Source: Trichobilharzia regenti (lineage: Eukaryota; Platyhelminthes; Trematoda; Strigeidida; Schistosomatidae). Taken from it: a DNA stretch of 64,000 bases. The position numbers and the translations under genes are program-made. Under the pieces are notes generated by a model. That model was not told the origin of the DNA. It made no database searches and was given only the letters and a program-made list of their open reading frames with translations. Each line of letters starts with the position of its first letter. The first letter of the stretch is position 1. The stretch lies in contig OX235263.1 of NCBI GenBank assembly GCA_944472135.2, forward strand, positions 20,637,379-20,701,378. Direction: 5' to 3'. Shown here piece after piece: positions 45,150-57,182 of the stretch.

Positions 45150-45440
45150 TAGTTTTTAGGGATTTGAATGATTTCAGGTTTGATGCCGGATTGATATCAG
45201 ATGGCGACAAAAAAGGGAATTGATAGAAGTTATAGTTCTTGAGTTATTCGATTTTGACTCAGTATCTGAATAGTCAGTCAGCAAGCTCCCTTGGCAACCT
45301 GAAGATTCTGCGTTCAATCCCTGGAGAGGTCATAAGTGCTGAAGATTCACAAACTAGAATAAAAAACAGTCGTCCAACAGTTACTTGATAGTTTTCAGTG
45401 GTTCTGTAAATGTTATCACTTCGTGATAAGACGTGAGTCA
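45150..45440. mobile_element. SM-alpha-like SINE with inverted end fragment
   Basis: An inverted terminal fragment (GATTTCAGGTTTGATGCC) is followed by a sense unit: CAGTCAGCAAGCTCCC, GCGTTCAATCCCTGG, CTGAAGATTCACAAACTAGA and AACAGTCGTCCAACAG. CTGAAGA satisfies the hammerhead CUGANGA box, but the GAAA box reads AAAA. Confidence 0.55.
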
Positions 45441-45884
45441 CATTTTGATGTTGCACAGCAAATTTTTCATACATTATATTCAGTGATCATTATGTAGTTT
45501 ATCTTGAATTGTGTGGTTTATTCCGCATAATTAGCTTTGCTTAGGTAACTGGCACCCGGGGATGATACTGACTGCTATAAAGTCACTGAATTTTTCTGTA
45601 ATGTGAATGAGTAGAAATGACTCTTGTAAACATATTTCCATTGGATTTAGTAGAATGCTTTACTGAAGCCTTCTTGAAAGAAGTGTTCTCTGCCACCTAA
45701 ATAAAAGGAAGACAAAGAAATAGTAGAAATTGGTATTTTTATATCATGAATTGAAAGACTGTATCTTTTGTATGCTTACTAATAAATTAAACCGTAGAGT
45801 TCGTTTTATGTATGTTGCGATGTTGTCGCAGGGAATAACAGTAATATTTTCGAGTCTTTGTTTGTTGGGATTTAAAGCAGTTGA

Positions 45885-46165
45885 AGACTGATCACGAATT
45901 GACTTCAGTAAGAAAACCCCTGAAAACCAAGCAGTAATGGATATAAGTTTCTTCCCTGCTTGGGGTTCTTCAGGAGTACGAGCCTGTGTGTGAACCTTAC
46001 TGCCAGAGATCCAGTCCAAGACCGTCAGGGTTACAAGGCCAGCTCCTATACCTTTCAACTTCTGGGGCTAAATCCAGCGACCTATCGATTCTGACTTCTG
46101 CCGGTTCAAAGTGTGTACTGCGTCATCAATCTTGAAATTAATCGAATCCTTGTAAACGGACATTT
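45885..46165 (-). mobile_element. SM-alpha-like SINE
   Basis: GATCACGAATTGACTTCAG, complement of the hammerhead region decayed (TTTCTTCCCTGCTTGGGG), box B-like region decayed, GGGTTACAAGGCCAGCTCC. A short sense end fragment (AATCGAATCCTTGTAAAC) closes it. Confidence 0.55.
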
Positions 46166-46324
46166 GAAAATTAGTCTAGTGCACGCTCACCAGTGGCTGA
46201 CTAGAGGATGATGCTGTCTGAAGTTTTAGTGTGTGTGTATGTGTGGGGGGGGGTCGTAACCAGCGGAGTCCATCAAGTTTGACGTGAGGGCAAGTACTTG
46301 CAGACGACATTGACTAGCTGTTGT

Positions 46325-46530
46325 GCTACATATGGCGAATTGGTAGAAGTCAGAATTGATGAGTCATTGGATTACGTACCAGTGTTTAATTGGTCAACGG
46401 GGTTGCTTTGTAAACTAAAGTTAAGTCTTGGGTTCATAATGTTGAAGATTCTCAAAGTAGAATGAAACAGCTACGCAGTACTCCCTGGCTTCCAATGGCT
46501 CTCTAAGTAAAGCCAGTTTGCAATAACTGC
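46325..46530 (+). mobile_element. SM-alpha-like SINE with hammerhead relic
   Basis: GGCGAATTGGTAGAAGTCAG start, TCTTGGGTTCATAATG head end, TTGAAGATTCTCAAAGTAGA and ATGAAACAGCTACGC (GAAAC kept; first C of CUGANGA is T), TGGCTCTCTAAGTAAAGCC. Opposite in orientation to 45885-46165 and 49914-50170. Confidence 0.6.
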
Positions 46531-46544
46531 AGAAATAAACAAAC

Positions 46545-47845
46545 CTAAGTTAGAATTTTTAAATAATGAGTGGACAAATTTACGTACATGGAACGGACAA
46601 CTAACTAATTTTTATAGTTCGATGCCTATCTCCAAAAGAAGGAACCTAATTCAATCACTCTGCTTTAGAATAAGAAACATATGTAGTCCTGATTCCGTCG
46701 ACTCAGAACTTGACTTCCTAAAAGCTACGCTTGCAGTAAACGGTTACCCCCAAAAAACCGATTTATTGACTGTAACATGAAAGATGAGCAGTCTAAACTG
46801 GTCACCGATTCAATCCCAAAGAAAACCTTATTCATGAACTTGGAATTCAAAGGGGATAAAGCTTCAGATATGCTCAAAAACCGTTTCTCTAAAGCAGTTA
46901 GTAAGGCGTCCTTTGCAGCAAAGTTACAAATGCTTTAGACCAACCGCAAGTTTTTCGCCATCTCTGTAAAATTAAGATTCCCCGTCTGGTCGCCTCCATT
47001 TGCATCTCTCAGTTCACCTGCTCTTGTGGAGCAAAGAACATTGGCCGTAGTCAGAGAACGCTTTCCACACGAATACAAAAAATATTCTAGCGTGGGAGAA
47101 AGGAAGTGTGTACGAAGCATTATTCTAGAACACCAGATCGGCTCCTGTCACTCTACCAACTCTGACCGTGACTTTAAGATCATCTATGAAATCCATGCCA
47201 ACGTACCGCGTTTTCTTTGTAACAGACTTCTTAAGATAGTGGAGGCCTTGGTAAATCATGACTTTAGGCCAGACCTTTGTGTACACAAGAAGTATGTGCG
47301 GTTCCTTCTTCTGCCTTGGCCGTAGAGGGTAGACATTTATTTATTTATGTATTTTGTTTTTTTAATTAATCTTTGTTCCTTTCCGTTATTATTACGATTA
47401 TTATTGTTATTATTATTACTATTCTCACTTTGAATTGTTTCCATTTGTCCTGCTTGTCATTGTGAATCCAAAGTTATTATTAGGTTTAATTTTTACAATA
47501 TTGAAGTCTACCGTATCAGATTTCACGCCATGTTATGTAACATTTTATAGTTGCCTACTAATCCTATAATTATGTCCGCTTTTCCAACATCAATACATTT
47601 TACGAATTATTCTATATATATGACATTAATTGTTTTGCCACTTGACATTTAATCATGATTATAATCACAAATATCTTAATTGCATTTTATACTAATATTG
47701 TTCCATGTGTTCATAATTTTGATCCAATTCCCTCACCAGGTATAATTTCTTAAAAGCCATATATATCTACAATTGTACAGCTTGATAATAAATTCATTGT
47801 TGAGAAGAGTCTCTTATTTGGATATTGTGTTCTGAATGTATATAT
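46545..47845 (+). pseudogene. Penelope-like element (lineage 1-related), 5'-truncated
   Basis: Plus strand: RT end and linker remnants, then KKTLFMNLEFKGDKASDMLK, NRFSKAVSKASFAAKLQM and a stop. A GIY-YIG domain with CISQFTCSCGAKNIGRSQRT (47015-47075 in a different frame) follows, then a long AT-rich 3' UTR ending near GTACAGCTTGATAATAAATT at 47780. An RTE-A element is inserted just past its end. Confidence 0.75.
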
Positions 47846-47869
47846 ATGTATATATGTATAAACACCACA

Positions 47870-49111
47870 TAGAATGGCAATCAAACCTGTACCTCAAATT
47901 CATAGACTTTGAGAAGACCTTCTACAGCGTTGATGGTGAAGTAATTTGGGAACTACTCGAGTGCTACGGCGTACCTAAATATTCATCAACCTTATTCAAC
48001 AGCTGTATGACAACGGCGGCACATGTCTGGTGATTCACAACGGAAAACTCAGCGAGGCGTTTGGAGTAAACACAGGAGTCAGACAAGGTTGCCTGCCTAT
48101 TATCACCAATGATATTCCTAACTGTGGTGGACTGGATTATGCGTCAGACAGTGGGAAACGAGAAGACAGGGATATCCTGGACCGACGTGAAGAACCTAGA
48201 AGACCTGGATTCCGCGCGTGGATGATTTATGTTTGATGTCGCTGTCACAAAATCTAAGACTTACAAGCGAAAACCGACCGACAACCTGTTTGAAGAAGCA
48301 GCCGGCGAAGACAGGACTCCAGGTGAAGATAGGCAAGACGGAGGTTATGAAAATAACCAGTCAACAATAACAACAGCAACATCCAGCGCCAATCACCATC
48401 AACGGCAGGGATCTGAAAGAGGTTACTTCATTCACTTATCTGAGGAGCACTGTCTCGACTACAGAAAGTCTGAACGAACAAGGATGTCAAATCGAGCGAG
48501 AATTGGGAAGGCGAGGAACACACACATTCATCAACCTGAAACCGATCTGGAAATCTTCGTCACTCAGCACCAACAACAAAATTCGGTGGGATTTTCAATA
48601 CAAATGTCAAATCGGTTCAGTTCTCCTATACGAATCAGGAACTTGGCGAGCGGGTCACAAAGAATATTTCCAACAGCCTGTTGCAGACCTTTATCAACAA
48701 CAACTGTCTTTGCCCTATACTGAAAATCAGATGTCCGGGTCGGAAAGAATCACCAACAAGAAACTATGGGCACTAACAAACAAAACAAGAACCAATCGCC
48801 AACTAAAAAATATGCAGGAGAAAGTGGATGGAGATGGATTGAAAACTCGTTGAGGAGACCGCTGGTTAACATCGTGCACGTCAGGTCACTGCTCAAGTGG
48901 AACCCGTAAGGGAATCGGCGAGTGGGACGTGAGTGCAAGGGTGACATGGAGGAGATCGTGTGAAGAGTAGTTGAAAGAGGAGTACGGACTAACATGTATG
49001 CAGGTGAAAAGTACGGCAGAAGGAAGACAGAATTGGAAAGTGGAGACGTGCAGTTGAAGCCGTCCTATGTTCCACTAGGAACCCAAGGGAACAATAATAA
49101 ATAATAATATA
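47870..49111 (+). pseudogene. RTE-A, 5'-truncated, with target duplication
   Basis: Exact 12-bp duplication ATAAACACCACA at 47858-47869 and 49112-49123. Plus strand: NLYLKFIDFEKTFYSVDGEV, LSEAFGVNTGVRQGCLP, then a deletion and frameshifts before GSVLLYESGTWRAGHKEYFQ, RTNRQLKNMQEKVDGDGL and the 3' UTR ending CTAGGAACCCAAGGGAAC with AATAAT tail. The palm YADD region is lost. Inserted in intron 2, 53 bp upstream of exon 3. Confidence 0.85.
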
Positions 49112-49176
49112 ATAAACACCACAACATCATCTGTAATTTACTTCACTGGTATTGCTTTTTTTATTCTCAAATTTAG

Positions 49177-49819
49177 ATGTACCTCCTCCTAATACTGAAC
49201 AGTATGAATACTCTCAAGAACCACAGTATGCTTCATTGCGCATTCCATCATCATGCAGTGATTATTATAATCATCGTTATAATCAGAAATCTCCTTTTTA
49301 TGATTCTATACAATATGATCCTGAATCATATCTTAGAAAATTCAATAAATCACCAAATGTATCAAGAAAAGATTCGCTGACAGAGAAAATTCATTCACAT
49401 TATACTACAGAAAATGATAATAACTTTAACAGTCATACAGAAGAACACTATAAAACATTTCAAGGAGTTAATGAATATCCGATTAATTCATATCAAAATG
49501 ATAATAACAATAATAATACTAATCATGTTGACAACTGGAATGTAGTCAGTAGACGAAATAAAATAAGAATGATACCAGAAAAACAAAACTATCGGTCAAC
49601 AAAACTGTATACAGGTTCAACTGCAAATCAAACACTATCGAAAAAGTATTTACCATCGAATTCTAAGTCAGTTCAAAAAATTAATGCACTATTAAATCCA
49701 AATGATTCAAGATTTTCAAATCGAAGAGGTGATAACACACCTGAAATGTTTAAATTACGCAAAACTGTATCACAATCTTGTATATATGAAAAACCTGAGG
49801 GACGAGAAGAAAAGAGAAA
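49177..49819 (+). CDS. Host gene exon 3
   Basis: Acceptor CAAATTTAG ends at 49176 and donor AAA/GTGAGT begins at 49820. The exon is 643 bp, entering in phase 1 (matching exon 2) and leaving in phase 2 (matching exon 4). The first base of the junction codon comes from exon 2 and gives Asn. The product is Tyr/Asn/Ser-rich with three Pro near the start (VPPPNTEQYEYSQEP), a poly-Asn run, a basic stretch NVVSRRNKIRMIPEK and LRKTVSQSCIYEKP near the end, where RKTVS resembles a basophilic kinase site (inference). The exon starts 53 bp after the target duplication of an RTE-A insertion that ends at 49111. Function unknown. Confidence 0.82.
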
Positions 49820-49913
49820 GTGAGTTATATAGAATTTTTGATCTATCTAATTTGACAATATAATTTTCCCAAAATAGCAGGAACTCAATACATGAATGTA
49901 CTTTGAAGTGTTG

Positions 49914-50170
49914 GTTTACTGGGATTTGATTGATTATCCAGCTTGATCCCGAGTTGATATCAGACAGAGAACAACTCCAGAATAAGGGAGTGCTTAACAG
50001 CTTTTTCGTACTAGTTCAAGACTCATTGGTGGTATGCATACACGGGTGTTCGTATCTGAGGCCTACTAGTCACAGGGGTGAACTCGTAGACCATTCAGCC
50101 ACTGAGATCCAATGCGATGGCTCGTGGATTACAACTTCCACCAATTCGCCATGTACGACGCAACTACATT
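49914..50170 (-). mobile_element. SM-alpha-like SINE
   Basis: GATTTGATTGATTATCCAGC, hammerhead complement decayed (AGCTTTTTCGTACTAGTTCA), the head complement GGTGAACTCGTAGACCATTC and the terminal block AACTTCCACCAATTCGCC. Lies 94 bp after exon 3. Confidence 0.6.
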
Positions 50171-50384
50171 GATGTATAACACAAATATTTAGACGTATGT
50201 AATAAATAGAATAGTTGATATCACTTAAAGAATAATCGTTGTTAACATTTTCTTACATGATTTATTTAATTTACAGACTATTTTTGAATGTAGGATATTT
50301 TTAGTAAAGGTATGTAAATGCTGTATTTATAATTGTATTTAATTGTTAACTGCATGAAAAGAAGCACTCTTTCATCCGAAGCTG

Positions 50385-50870
50385 TGACTGACTAACTGAC
50401 TGACTGACTGGTTTCAAAGTAGGAACTTGCACACATGCGCAGCAGTTTGAGTTGCCAAACTCCATTTTAGCACACAAAGCAAGAGGAAAGAGTAAAGAGA
50501 GATTCAAAATAGAGGTAATAGACAGATGTGAATGAGAGAAAAAGAATAATAATATGGAATAACAATAGAATTTGACTGGGTATAATATATCAGAAAGAAC
50601 GAATGCATCTGCGCCATCACTGAAAAAGATTTCGAGGCATATCACCAGTTGTCTCCAGCGATTGGTTTCTACCATTCCAAGAATCTAAACCATACAGTCT
50701 ACACCTCCGTACGTGGCTAGCTTGAACTAACTGTTGTGGATTTCATTGACTGAGGAGGCCATGTTTTGGTTTGACCACCACCACTAGCTGTTTTTCAATC
50801 TGATCCATCCTGTACCAGCCTACACTGTCTATGGTTGAGGAAGGCGATGACTAGGCCTGTGTAACATATC
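50385..50870 (-). pseudogene. RTE-B 3' fragment
   Basis: The 3' end at GACTGACTGACTGGTTTC, UTR, then minus-strand remnants of the RT C-terminus near 50700-50860 (complement of RLPHQP-like region). Highly decayed. Confidence 0.6.
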
Positions 50871-50879
50871 CTAGCACAT

Positions 50880-51105
50880 GTTTAAAGTTGTTGCACCTTA
50901 GTTTAAGTATTTGCTTTTCAACGAAGTGATTCAAGAGTAAATTTTAGCTAAACTTACTTTAACTTGGACAAATTAGTAATATCATCAGCCCTCAAACAAC
51001 AAATATGGCCCCAAGCATAGAAAAAAAATATAGAAATAGACTAATTCTTCCCTGGAATCAGGGAGACGATAAGGTGTGTACCAGAGAAGGCTTTTGTGAA
51101 GCCAG
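50880..51105. other. Intron sequence, nothing recognised
   Basis: No supported feature. Confidence 0.4.
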
Positions 51106-51109
51106 TTAA

Positions 51110-51480
51110 TTAATGTTTTTTCTTTCAGTGAAGACAAAAGTAAGTATGGCGACGTTGAACGTCCGCAGGGTATTTTTAGCTAGCTGGCAAGTCGGCGCAG
51201 ATAACACAACAACACGCGAGATATGGTATAGTATTATTCGAAATTTTCGAGACCTTATGAAATGACAGTGCAGCCCCCAATTTATCAGCTAGAGAGTCCC
51301 TAATCTTCTCTGGTCTCTCAGATGAAAACCATGGGAATGCTGAGGAATTAGGTATAATTATGCTGATAACAGCATTAAAACCTCTTACGCAGTCTGATAC
51401 ATAATAAATCTGTTTCCGGTAGCTTACCGCATACTGATATAATTTTTTGATCAAGAGGAGTTCATTAACCATTATTCATG
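51110..51480 (+). pseudogene. RTE-type endonuclease 5' fragment
   Basis: Plus strand: MATLNVRRVF (51146 on) resembles the endonuclease start, and after frameshifts FSGLSDENHGNAEELGIIML matches the RTE-A segment LIFSGHSDENHQHTKGVAIV. The rest decays. A 5' fragment without 3' end is unusual for target-primed insertion. Confidence 0.5.
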
Positions 51481-51624
51481 CAATAAAGCATACTTAAATT
51501 ACTGAAATAACAGTTGAAGGAGAATTATGGACTTGTTTTTCACTCCGCTTAGATAATTACCAGACATTTACAAGCAAACTTTGGCAATACTTTTACATTG
51601 TGTAGACGGCATAAATTATTCGTT

Positions 51625-51870
51625 GGTCAGTCTATCATCTTTTTTAATCCCTTTGTATTCCAAGTGAAAGATCAGGCTTCAAACTTGAGCTGTGAAGTTT
51701 CAATAGCAGTAGTGATATTTTACGAGGAGGGGTGGCTAGTGCCATACCAAGCGTTGCCTCTTCATCGGATATACTCCCGGCTTATCAGAGATTAATAGTA
51801 AATCGGTAGGGATTCAACCCCGTCGCAGTGTGTGGTCGAAAAACATTCTTCCTCTATACCACCGATACAC
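51625..51870 (-). mobile_element. SINE-B
   Basis: Tail complement CCCTTTGTATTCCAAGTG, body GGGGTGGCTAGTGCC, head GGATTCAACCCCG and AACATTCTTCCTCTATACC, ending CACCGATACAC. Confidence 0.6.
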
Positions 51871-51879
51871 AACCGAATA

Positions 51880-52335
51880 CTTTATTGTTGAAAGTAGAAA
51901 TGATCTGAAACTAACCGAGTTTAAAATATTGACTGCTGCAAGTGGATTATGGTGAAAGTTGACAAGATAATGAGAAACTAAAGCAAAACTTGAAGAGACC
52001 AGTTACTTTTGCCTTCAGTAGTATATATATGTGAAAACTGAATCAAAGGTAGGTTTTCTGTATGGTTTAAAACCATAGACTACTGGCTGATTGACAAAAG
52101 CAGATGTATATTACTCATACCAATCAGTAGTACTTCCTAGCCAGCCAGATGGAAGTGCTCTTAATACTGGGTAGTTGTTTCACTTGTTTGAGATCGAGAT
52201 CATCAGCGATGTATCCCGTCGGACTCAGCTCGGATAACCGAATAACTTGAAACTACTCGATTTCTGCCTATCTACTTGGTGGAACTGGTCACACAATAAA
52301 CTATTTTCACAGTTGGCAAATCGCTTAGCAATTTA
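51880..52335. other. Intron sequence, nothing recognised
   Basis: No supported gene or repeat. Confidence 0.4.
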
Positions 52336-52339
52336 CAAT

Positions 52340-52965
52340 CGACACAGTTCGAGTAGTGCATGACTTAGTTGAAAAAATAAAGGGTTCAGAATTCTTGTCT
52401 GGTCTGGTTTCAACATAGAACTCTGGACCAATGTGTAGCAGTTCGAGTCCTCACACTTCACTGAACACAAAGCAAGAGGAGAAATCAAAAAGAAATGTAA
52501 AATAGAGACAGTAAACAGAGATATGAGGCGAAAACAATAGTAATATCGATGAACAAATATAGTTTCATCGTCTGTTGATTTCCCCTCCTTACCTAGCACT
52601 CGATCGATACCTAACCTCGATATTGCTCAACCTATTTTACCATTTCACACGGGAGATAGAACGCAGGCACTTGTATTCAAAGACAGTTAGTCTGTCTTTT
52701 CATGTCCTCCACTCTCAATGGCCATGTCTCACTCACAGCCATAAAGGAGGATGGAGTGGACTGCCGGGCAGTACACATGCCCTTTAGCCGATAGCCGGGT
52801 ACCACGTCTACGCCAGCGCCGGCGTAAACTGGCATATGCGAAACGAGCCTTCTGTATCGGTGCTGAGATTTTATCGGTGATCAACCGGTTTTTTTGGCTG
52901 ATACAGCTTCCAAAATAAGTGAAGTGGTTGACACGCTCTATCAGAATTAAATCTAGTTTGAACAC
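52340..52965 (-). pseudogene. RTE-B, 3' part
   Basis: Minus strand: VNHFTYFGSCISQKNRLITD, KISAPIQKARFAYASLRRRW and RRRGTRLSAKGHVYCPAVHS, LLYGCE in one frame, later MLGKEGKSTDDE, then UTR. Broken by stops near 52740. Confidence 0.7.
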
Positions 52966-52969
52966 ACAT

Positions 52970-53385
52970 CTACATAGTTTCCCTTGAATAGACTATTAAA
53001 TAAGTCTTTTTACAGATCACAAAAGATTTCATTGATTACTTCAGTCTTGAATATAACTTGCATGCTTTCTTCACTAATCGTGACCGTCTCATAATGATGT
53101 TAAAGAAATTAAGATGCTTAAATTTTTTCCTGCAATTCAACTAGAATTACCGTAAGATAAAATAACTGTACTCACATGGCACTTGATAACAAGAATGCGA
53201 GCCTCTCTGGTTTTTTAAAAAGCTGGAACTATCTATGAAACGGTTTTCTGGTCAGAAAAATATTTAACTTGTCTTCATCTGAGCTTATCCAATTTTACTA
53301 ATGACAGTATGGTACTGATTCACAAGGCCTGGTTAGTTAATTAGGTGTCTTTTTGAGACTGATGCGCTTGTGACGGTAACTTTCA
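52970..53385. other. Intron sequence, nothing recognised
   Basis: No supported feature. Confidence 0.4.
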
Positions 53386-53387
53386 AT

Positions 53388-54165
53388 GTCTTATTATTAT
53401 TTTATTATTCCCGTAGGCTCTGAGTGGAACATACGGCTTCAGAAGAACGGTTACATTTCCTTCTGTTCTCTTTATTCGTCTTCGACTGGCTCCATGATCT
53501 TCCACAGATCTTCGTCTCCTCTTCACGCAGTCTCCCCCCAAGTCAACCTCGGAACCACGCCCGATTTGTCATTTTATATTTAGATTCCCCTCGAACGCCT
53601 GCAGCATGATGTCGCTCAACGGTCTACTCAGCGTGTATCCGACCCATCTCCATTTACTTTGGCGTATTTGTTCAGCTTTGGGTTCTTGTTTGGTTTTCTT
53701 GCCTGATATCCCTGGTGACTGCTCTGTAGATGACCATCTAGTCTTCAGCATGAAGCTGAGGAAGCAATTGTCGATAAATATCTGCAGTCACCTGTTGAAA
53801 ATGCTTCCAAGGATACTTCAGGTCTCTGAACTATAAAGAAGCACTGACTGGCTCCACATTAGTGCTAAATATCCGGATTTTATTGTCCATGCTTAGTACA
53901 CTAGATTTTCATATTGATTTCAAACTTCCTGATTCTGGCTAACTCTACCATACTCATGCTTGCCATCCACCTGTATTTGAAACAGTGCTTCCTAGATTAG
54001 TAAAAGAAGTGGCCTCATTCAAATTTCTTTCACTAATAGTGATTGCAACTTGTTCGCTTGTTGTTGTCTGATAGATCTCTTCAGTGCCTCTGTTTTCCCT
54101 ATGTTCATTTCGAATCCTGTCTACGATGCTTCTGAGAACTTGCTGGTTTTATTCAAGGAGTAAAT
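53388..54165 (-). pseudogene. RTE-A relic, diverged
   Basis: 3' end complement TTATTCCCGTAGGCTCTGAG with GTGGAACATACGGC. Minus-strand SKWRWVGYTLSRPLSDIMLQ and KTRWSSTEQSPGISGKK, then remnants with Gln-codon region near 54060. Confidence 0.6.
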
Positions 54166-54169
54166 TCAT

Positions 54170-55185
54170 TTGATAAAATAACAGTGTTACGCTGTCATTG
54201 AATTGTATTCTAACACAGTGCCGAAGTTCTATTTTCATTTCACTTGTTGATTTATCTTCTAGAAAAATATGAGTCTAAGTGATAGTTTGCTTGTTTACTA
54301 ACGCGTCCTAAGCCTAAAAAAAGTGGGGAAGGACAAGTGTAGGGATAGCCGTCCTTTCCCGGAAAGTTCGTATAATTATTCAGCTACTAAGACCCGAAAA
54401 ATCAGCCCAGCTGCTACGAAAAATTCAATGTACAGAAACAATATATTAAAAAAATAAGAACAAGTGAAATCAGTATCTTACCAGATGCACAAAACTTGAG
54501 CAATTTAATTTCATGGTTTTATCATTATAGTTTTATCTCCAATTTTCTTGTTTTTTCCGGTATGATCTTGTATTTTTGGAGTCCATTCCACTTTCACTTC
54601 AACACATAACAAAATGTGCCTGATCCTTCAACTACTATCCTCACACTGAAAAGACACAGAAAACTGCCTTCTAGACGCAAAACTCACTGGAAATTACGGC
54701 TACTTATATATTTGTTGTATTAGTTTCCGGTATAAAAACTACGTTATTACTGTATACATTCAGCTTACATTTAAAGGAGACTTGGTATCACATCGTGTAA
54801 ACAAGAGACTAAGGGTTTCACTTGCTACAACTCACTAGGCAGCTTAACTTGTTCCTACTTGCAGCACTTGTCATACACCTTATAAACAGAAATACAGAAG
54901 TGTTTAATTATGTTGAAAATAATGTTGCTATTAGAGTAAACTGAGATTAACCACTGTTTGAGCTGCTGAATGCCAACAGATGCAACAGACCGAAGATGAC
55001 TTTCTTTGTATGTTGTCAATCGTAAATGCAGTTTGAATATCTACTTTGTATGCAATTGAAAGGATGCTCACCTGCTGAAGAAACAAAACCGACTCATCCT
55101 GCATCCTGCACCACATGTTGTTTTCATTGCTTTCTTCAAATTCATAAAGGGTAATTCATGCATAAAATTAAAATCAATAATAGTG
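54170..55185. other. Intron sequence, nothing recognised
   Basis: AT-rich, with GC-richer patch TGGGGAAGGACAAGTG at 54320. No gene supported. Confidence 0.4.
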
Positions 55186-55189
55186 CTAG

Positions 55190-55500
55190 TATAAGTTTGC
55201 ACTGATTTCATGTATGGCCACACATTGACTCCAGTTGGAGAGCCATTGAAAACCAAGGAGTACTGAACATCTCTTTTTTATCCTAGTTTCGAACTCTTTA
55301 AAAGCAAACTGGTGATAGTAAAAATTATTGGTTGAATTGTCAAGGAATTCTCCTCATCACTTGAAGGTCCTGAGTTTAATCCTTGGTGGAGTTGATCGTC
55401 TCAAATTACTGAAGGGTATGAAACTGTGACAAAACAGCTCCCTAGCACTGCCTCGTTTTCAATTGTTTTCTAACGGATATCAATCTGTAATCAAAGTTGA
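55190..55500. mobile_element. SM-alpha-like inverted pair
   Basis: Left unit inverted: TTGACTCCAGTTGGAGAGCC, GTACTGAACATCTC. Right unit sense: TCACTTGAAGGTCCTGAG, ACTGAAGGGTATGAAACTG and CAATTGTTTTCTAACGG. The hammerhead core is damaged. Confidence 0.55.
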
Positions 55501-55562
55501 AATTATCAACAGTGCATTAAACAACCAAACAACGTTCAAGGCGTTCGGCTTTTACATGTAGA

Positions 55563-56550
55563 TGTTCAATAATAATGATAATAATAACAGCTTTATTCCA
55601 AACAATATTTGTGGTACACGTATGGAATTTTCAGCGTGCATTACAATATATTGCATCTAATTACCTCATACATTTTGCAAGATTTTTAAAATCACAAAAA
55701 TAAATAAATAAAAACCAACGCCAGAAAAAATAATAAAACAGCGTAGCGTTTACATTTCAAACAATGCACCTCAGGATATGATATATACAGTTGATGTGTG
55801 ATAGAAGATGAGAACAACAGTGTATTAGTAACGAGGAAAATAAAACAAAAACTGATGGGACTATTTGTTAGAGTGCCGCAGTAAGTTGATCGTGTCATAC
55901 CTAACGGATTTCTCATCACATAACAGCTGTGCCAGATATGGTATTGTGGAGTTTTGTACTTGGTCGTCCTAGCATATAGCCTCCTTCCTATAGCTGCTTC
56001 TAGTTTTACCAGATGAAATGCAAGAGGACAGCTGCGCATAGTGAGGATACTCGGGGTCTGACAATATTGTATTCGCTAGTTTCTTACATGACATTATATG
56101 TCTATCCACAATAGTGTTGACCAGTTGGTTGGTTTAACGATATCCCATTTGCCCTACTAACGGCTTTCAGCGCCTGCCCTTCTCAGCAAAGCAAAGTCTT
56201 TCTTAAGTAGTCCAGGAAAGATTAATGGGAAACAGTAAAATGGAACGGGTAGAATACAAGAATTGACAAAGTGAGAAAGCAAGGATTGCTTTATGCCAGA
56301 CTGTCTAAATTTCCTAACATAGAACGTTAAGCGAAACATCTTTGTGGTAACTAGGAAGATGTGGGAGGACCAGGGAAGATCGGTGGGAAAACTCATCCCA
56401 AGTTACTTGACATTAGATTTATTTCTTTTTAACCTTTGTGCCGTCAATGATAGTGGGGCCATGTAAGTTATCTAGTTGTTGTAGGTCACGTTTATGTCTG
56501 AAGGTGAAATTGACTACCTGACATTTAGACGAATTTCTTAGCTTGGTTGT
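55563..56550 (-). pseudogene. CR1-like 3' end
   Basis: Minus-strand copy of the end of the 36225-38760 element: TRKMF-like TTKMFRLTFYVRKFRQSGIK and LLSHFVNSCILPVPFYC, LLKKDFALLRRAGAESR, then UTR and the tail complement (GCTTTATTCCAAACAATATT, GGAATTTTCAGCGTGC) next to AATAAT repeats. Very similar to 37963-38760, so probably one young subfamily. Confidence 0.82.
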
Positions 56551-56554
56551 ATTA

Positions 56555-57005
56555 GATCAATGAGTTCTAAGAAATTTTGAAATAAATCTATAAAAATCAC
56601 TTATCGTTGTATTCAACAAGCCTGTAAAATAGACAAATTATGAGTAAAAAACCTCTATGGTTATATATTATGTAATCTTTAAATTAATGAAATGTGCTCA
56701 CTTTTGGAATTAATAAACTAAAAAAATGTGCTGCCTAGATAAAAACAATCAATACACCGATATAGATGCTCACACAGTAATCAGACTGACTCAACAGTAA
56801 CATAACTACTAGTCATTTTTATGAATTAATCACCATGGTTGTAGAAATTAACAAAAATTGCTTAAATCTGAAAAGTTTGAGCAAAGAATATTCTCTTGGA
56901 TAATTTCCTCATTTGGCTCTATAGTTATTAATATGCATAATAATATATATATGAAGGGAAATTGTTATTTGCAACATAGATGTTTTCTGAATTTACTACT
57001 TCGCT
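56555..57005. other. AT-rich intron sequence
   Basis: Nothing recognised. Confidence 0.4.
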
Positions 57006-57007
57006 TT

Positions 57008-57182
57008 TGTGCATCGGTGACACAGTGGTTAGGACCATGCACATGGTCCGAGCTTCGACCCCTTGCCGATGCACACCTGATATCAATGGTTGGCCTGCGA
57101 ATTTCGGGCTACCGATATCCATGCTGAAAATTCCATACTTGTACCAAAAATACTGTGTGGAATCAAGCTGTAATCAAAAATT
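57008..57182 (+). mobile_element. SINE-A
   Basis: Head GTGCATCGGTGACACAGTGG (lacking about 10 bp before the hairpin), box B-like GCTTCGACCCC, then CCTGATATCAATGGTTGG, GGGCTACCGATATCC and CR1-type tail TGAAAATTCCATACTTGTAC, GTGTGGAATCAAGCTG. The best match to the CR1 tail, about 43 of 49 positions by eye. Confidence 0.8.
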
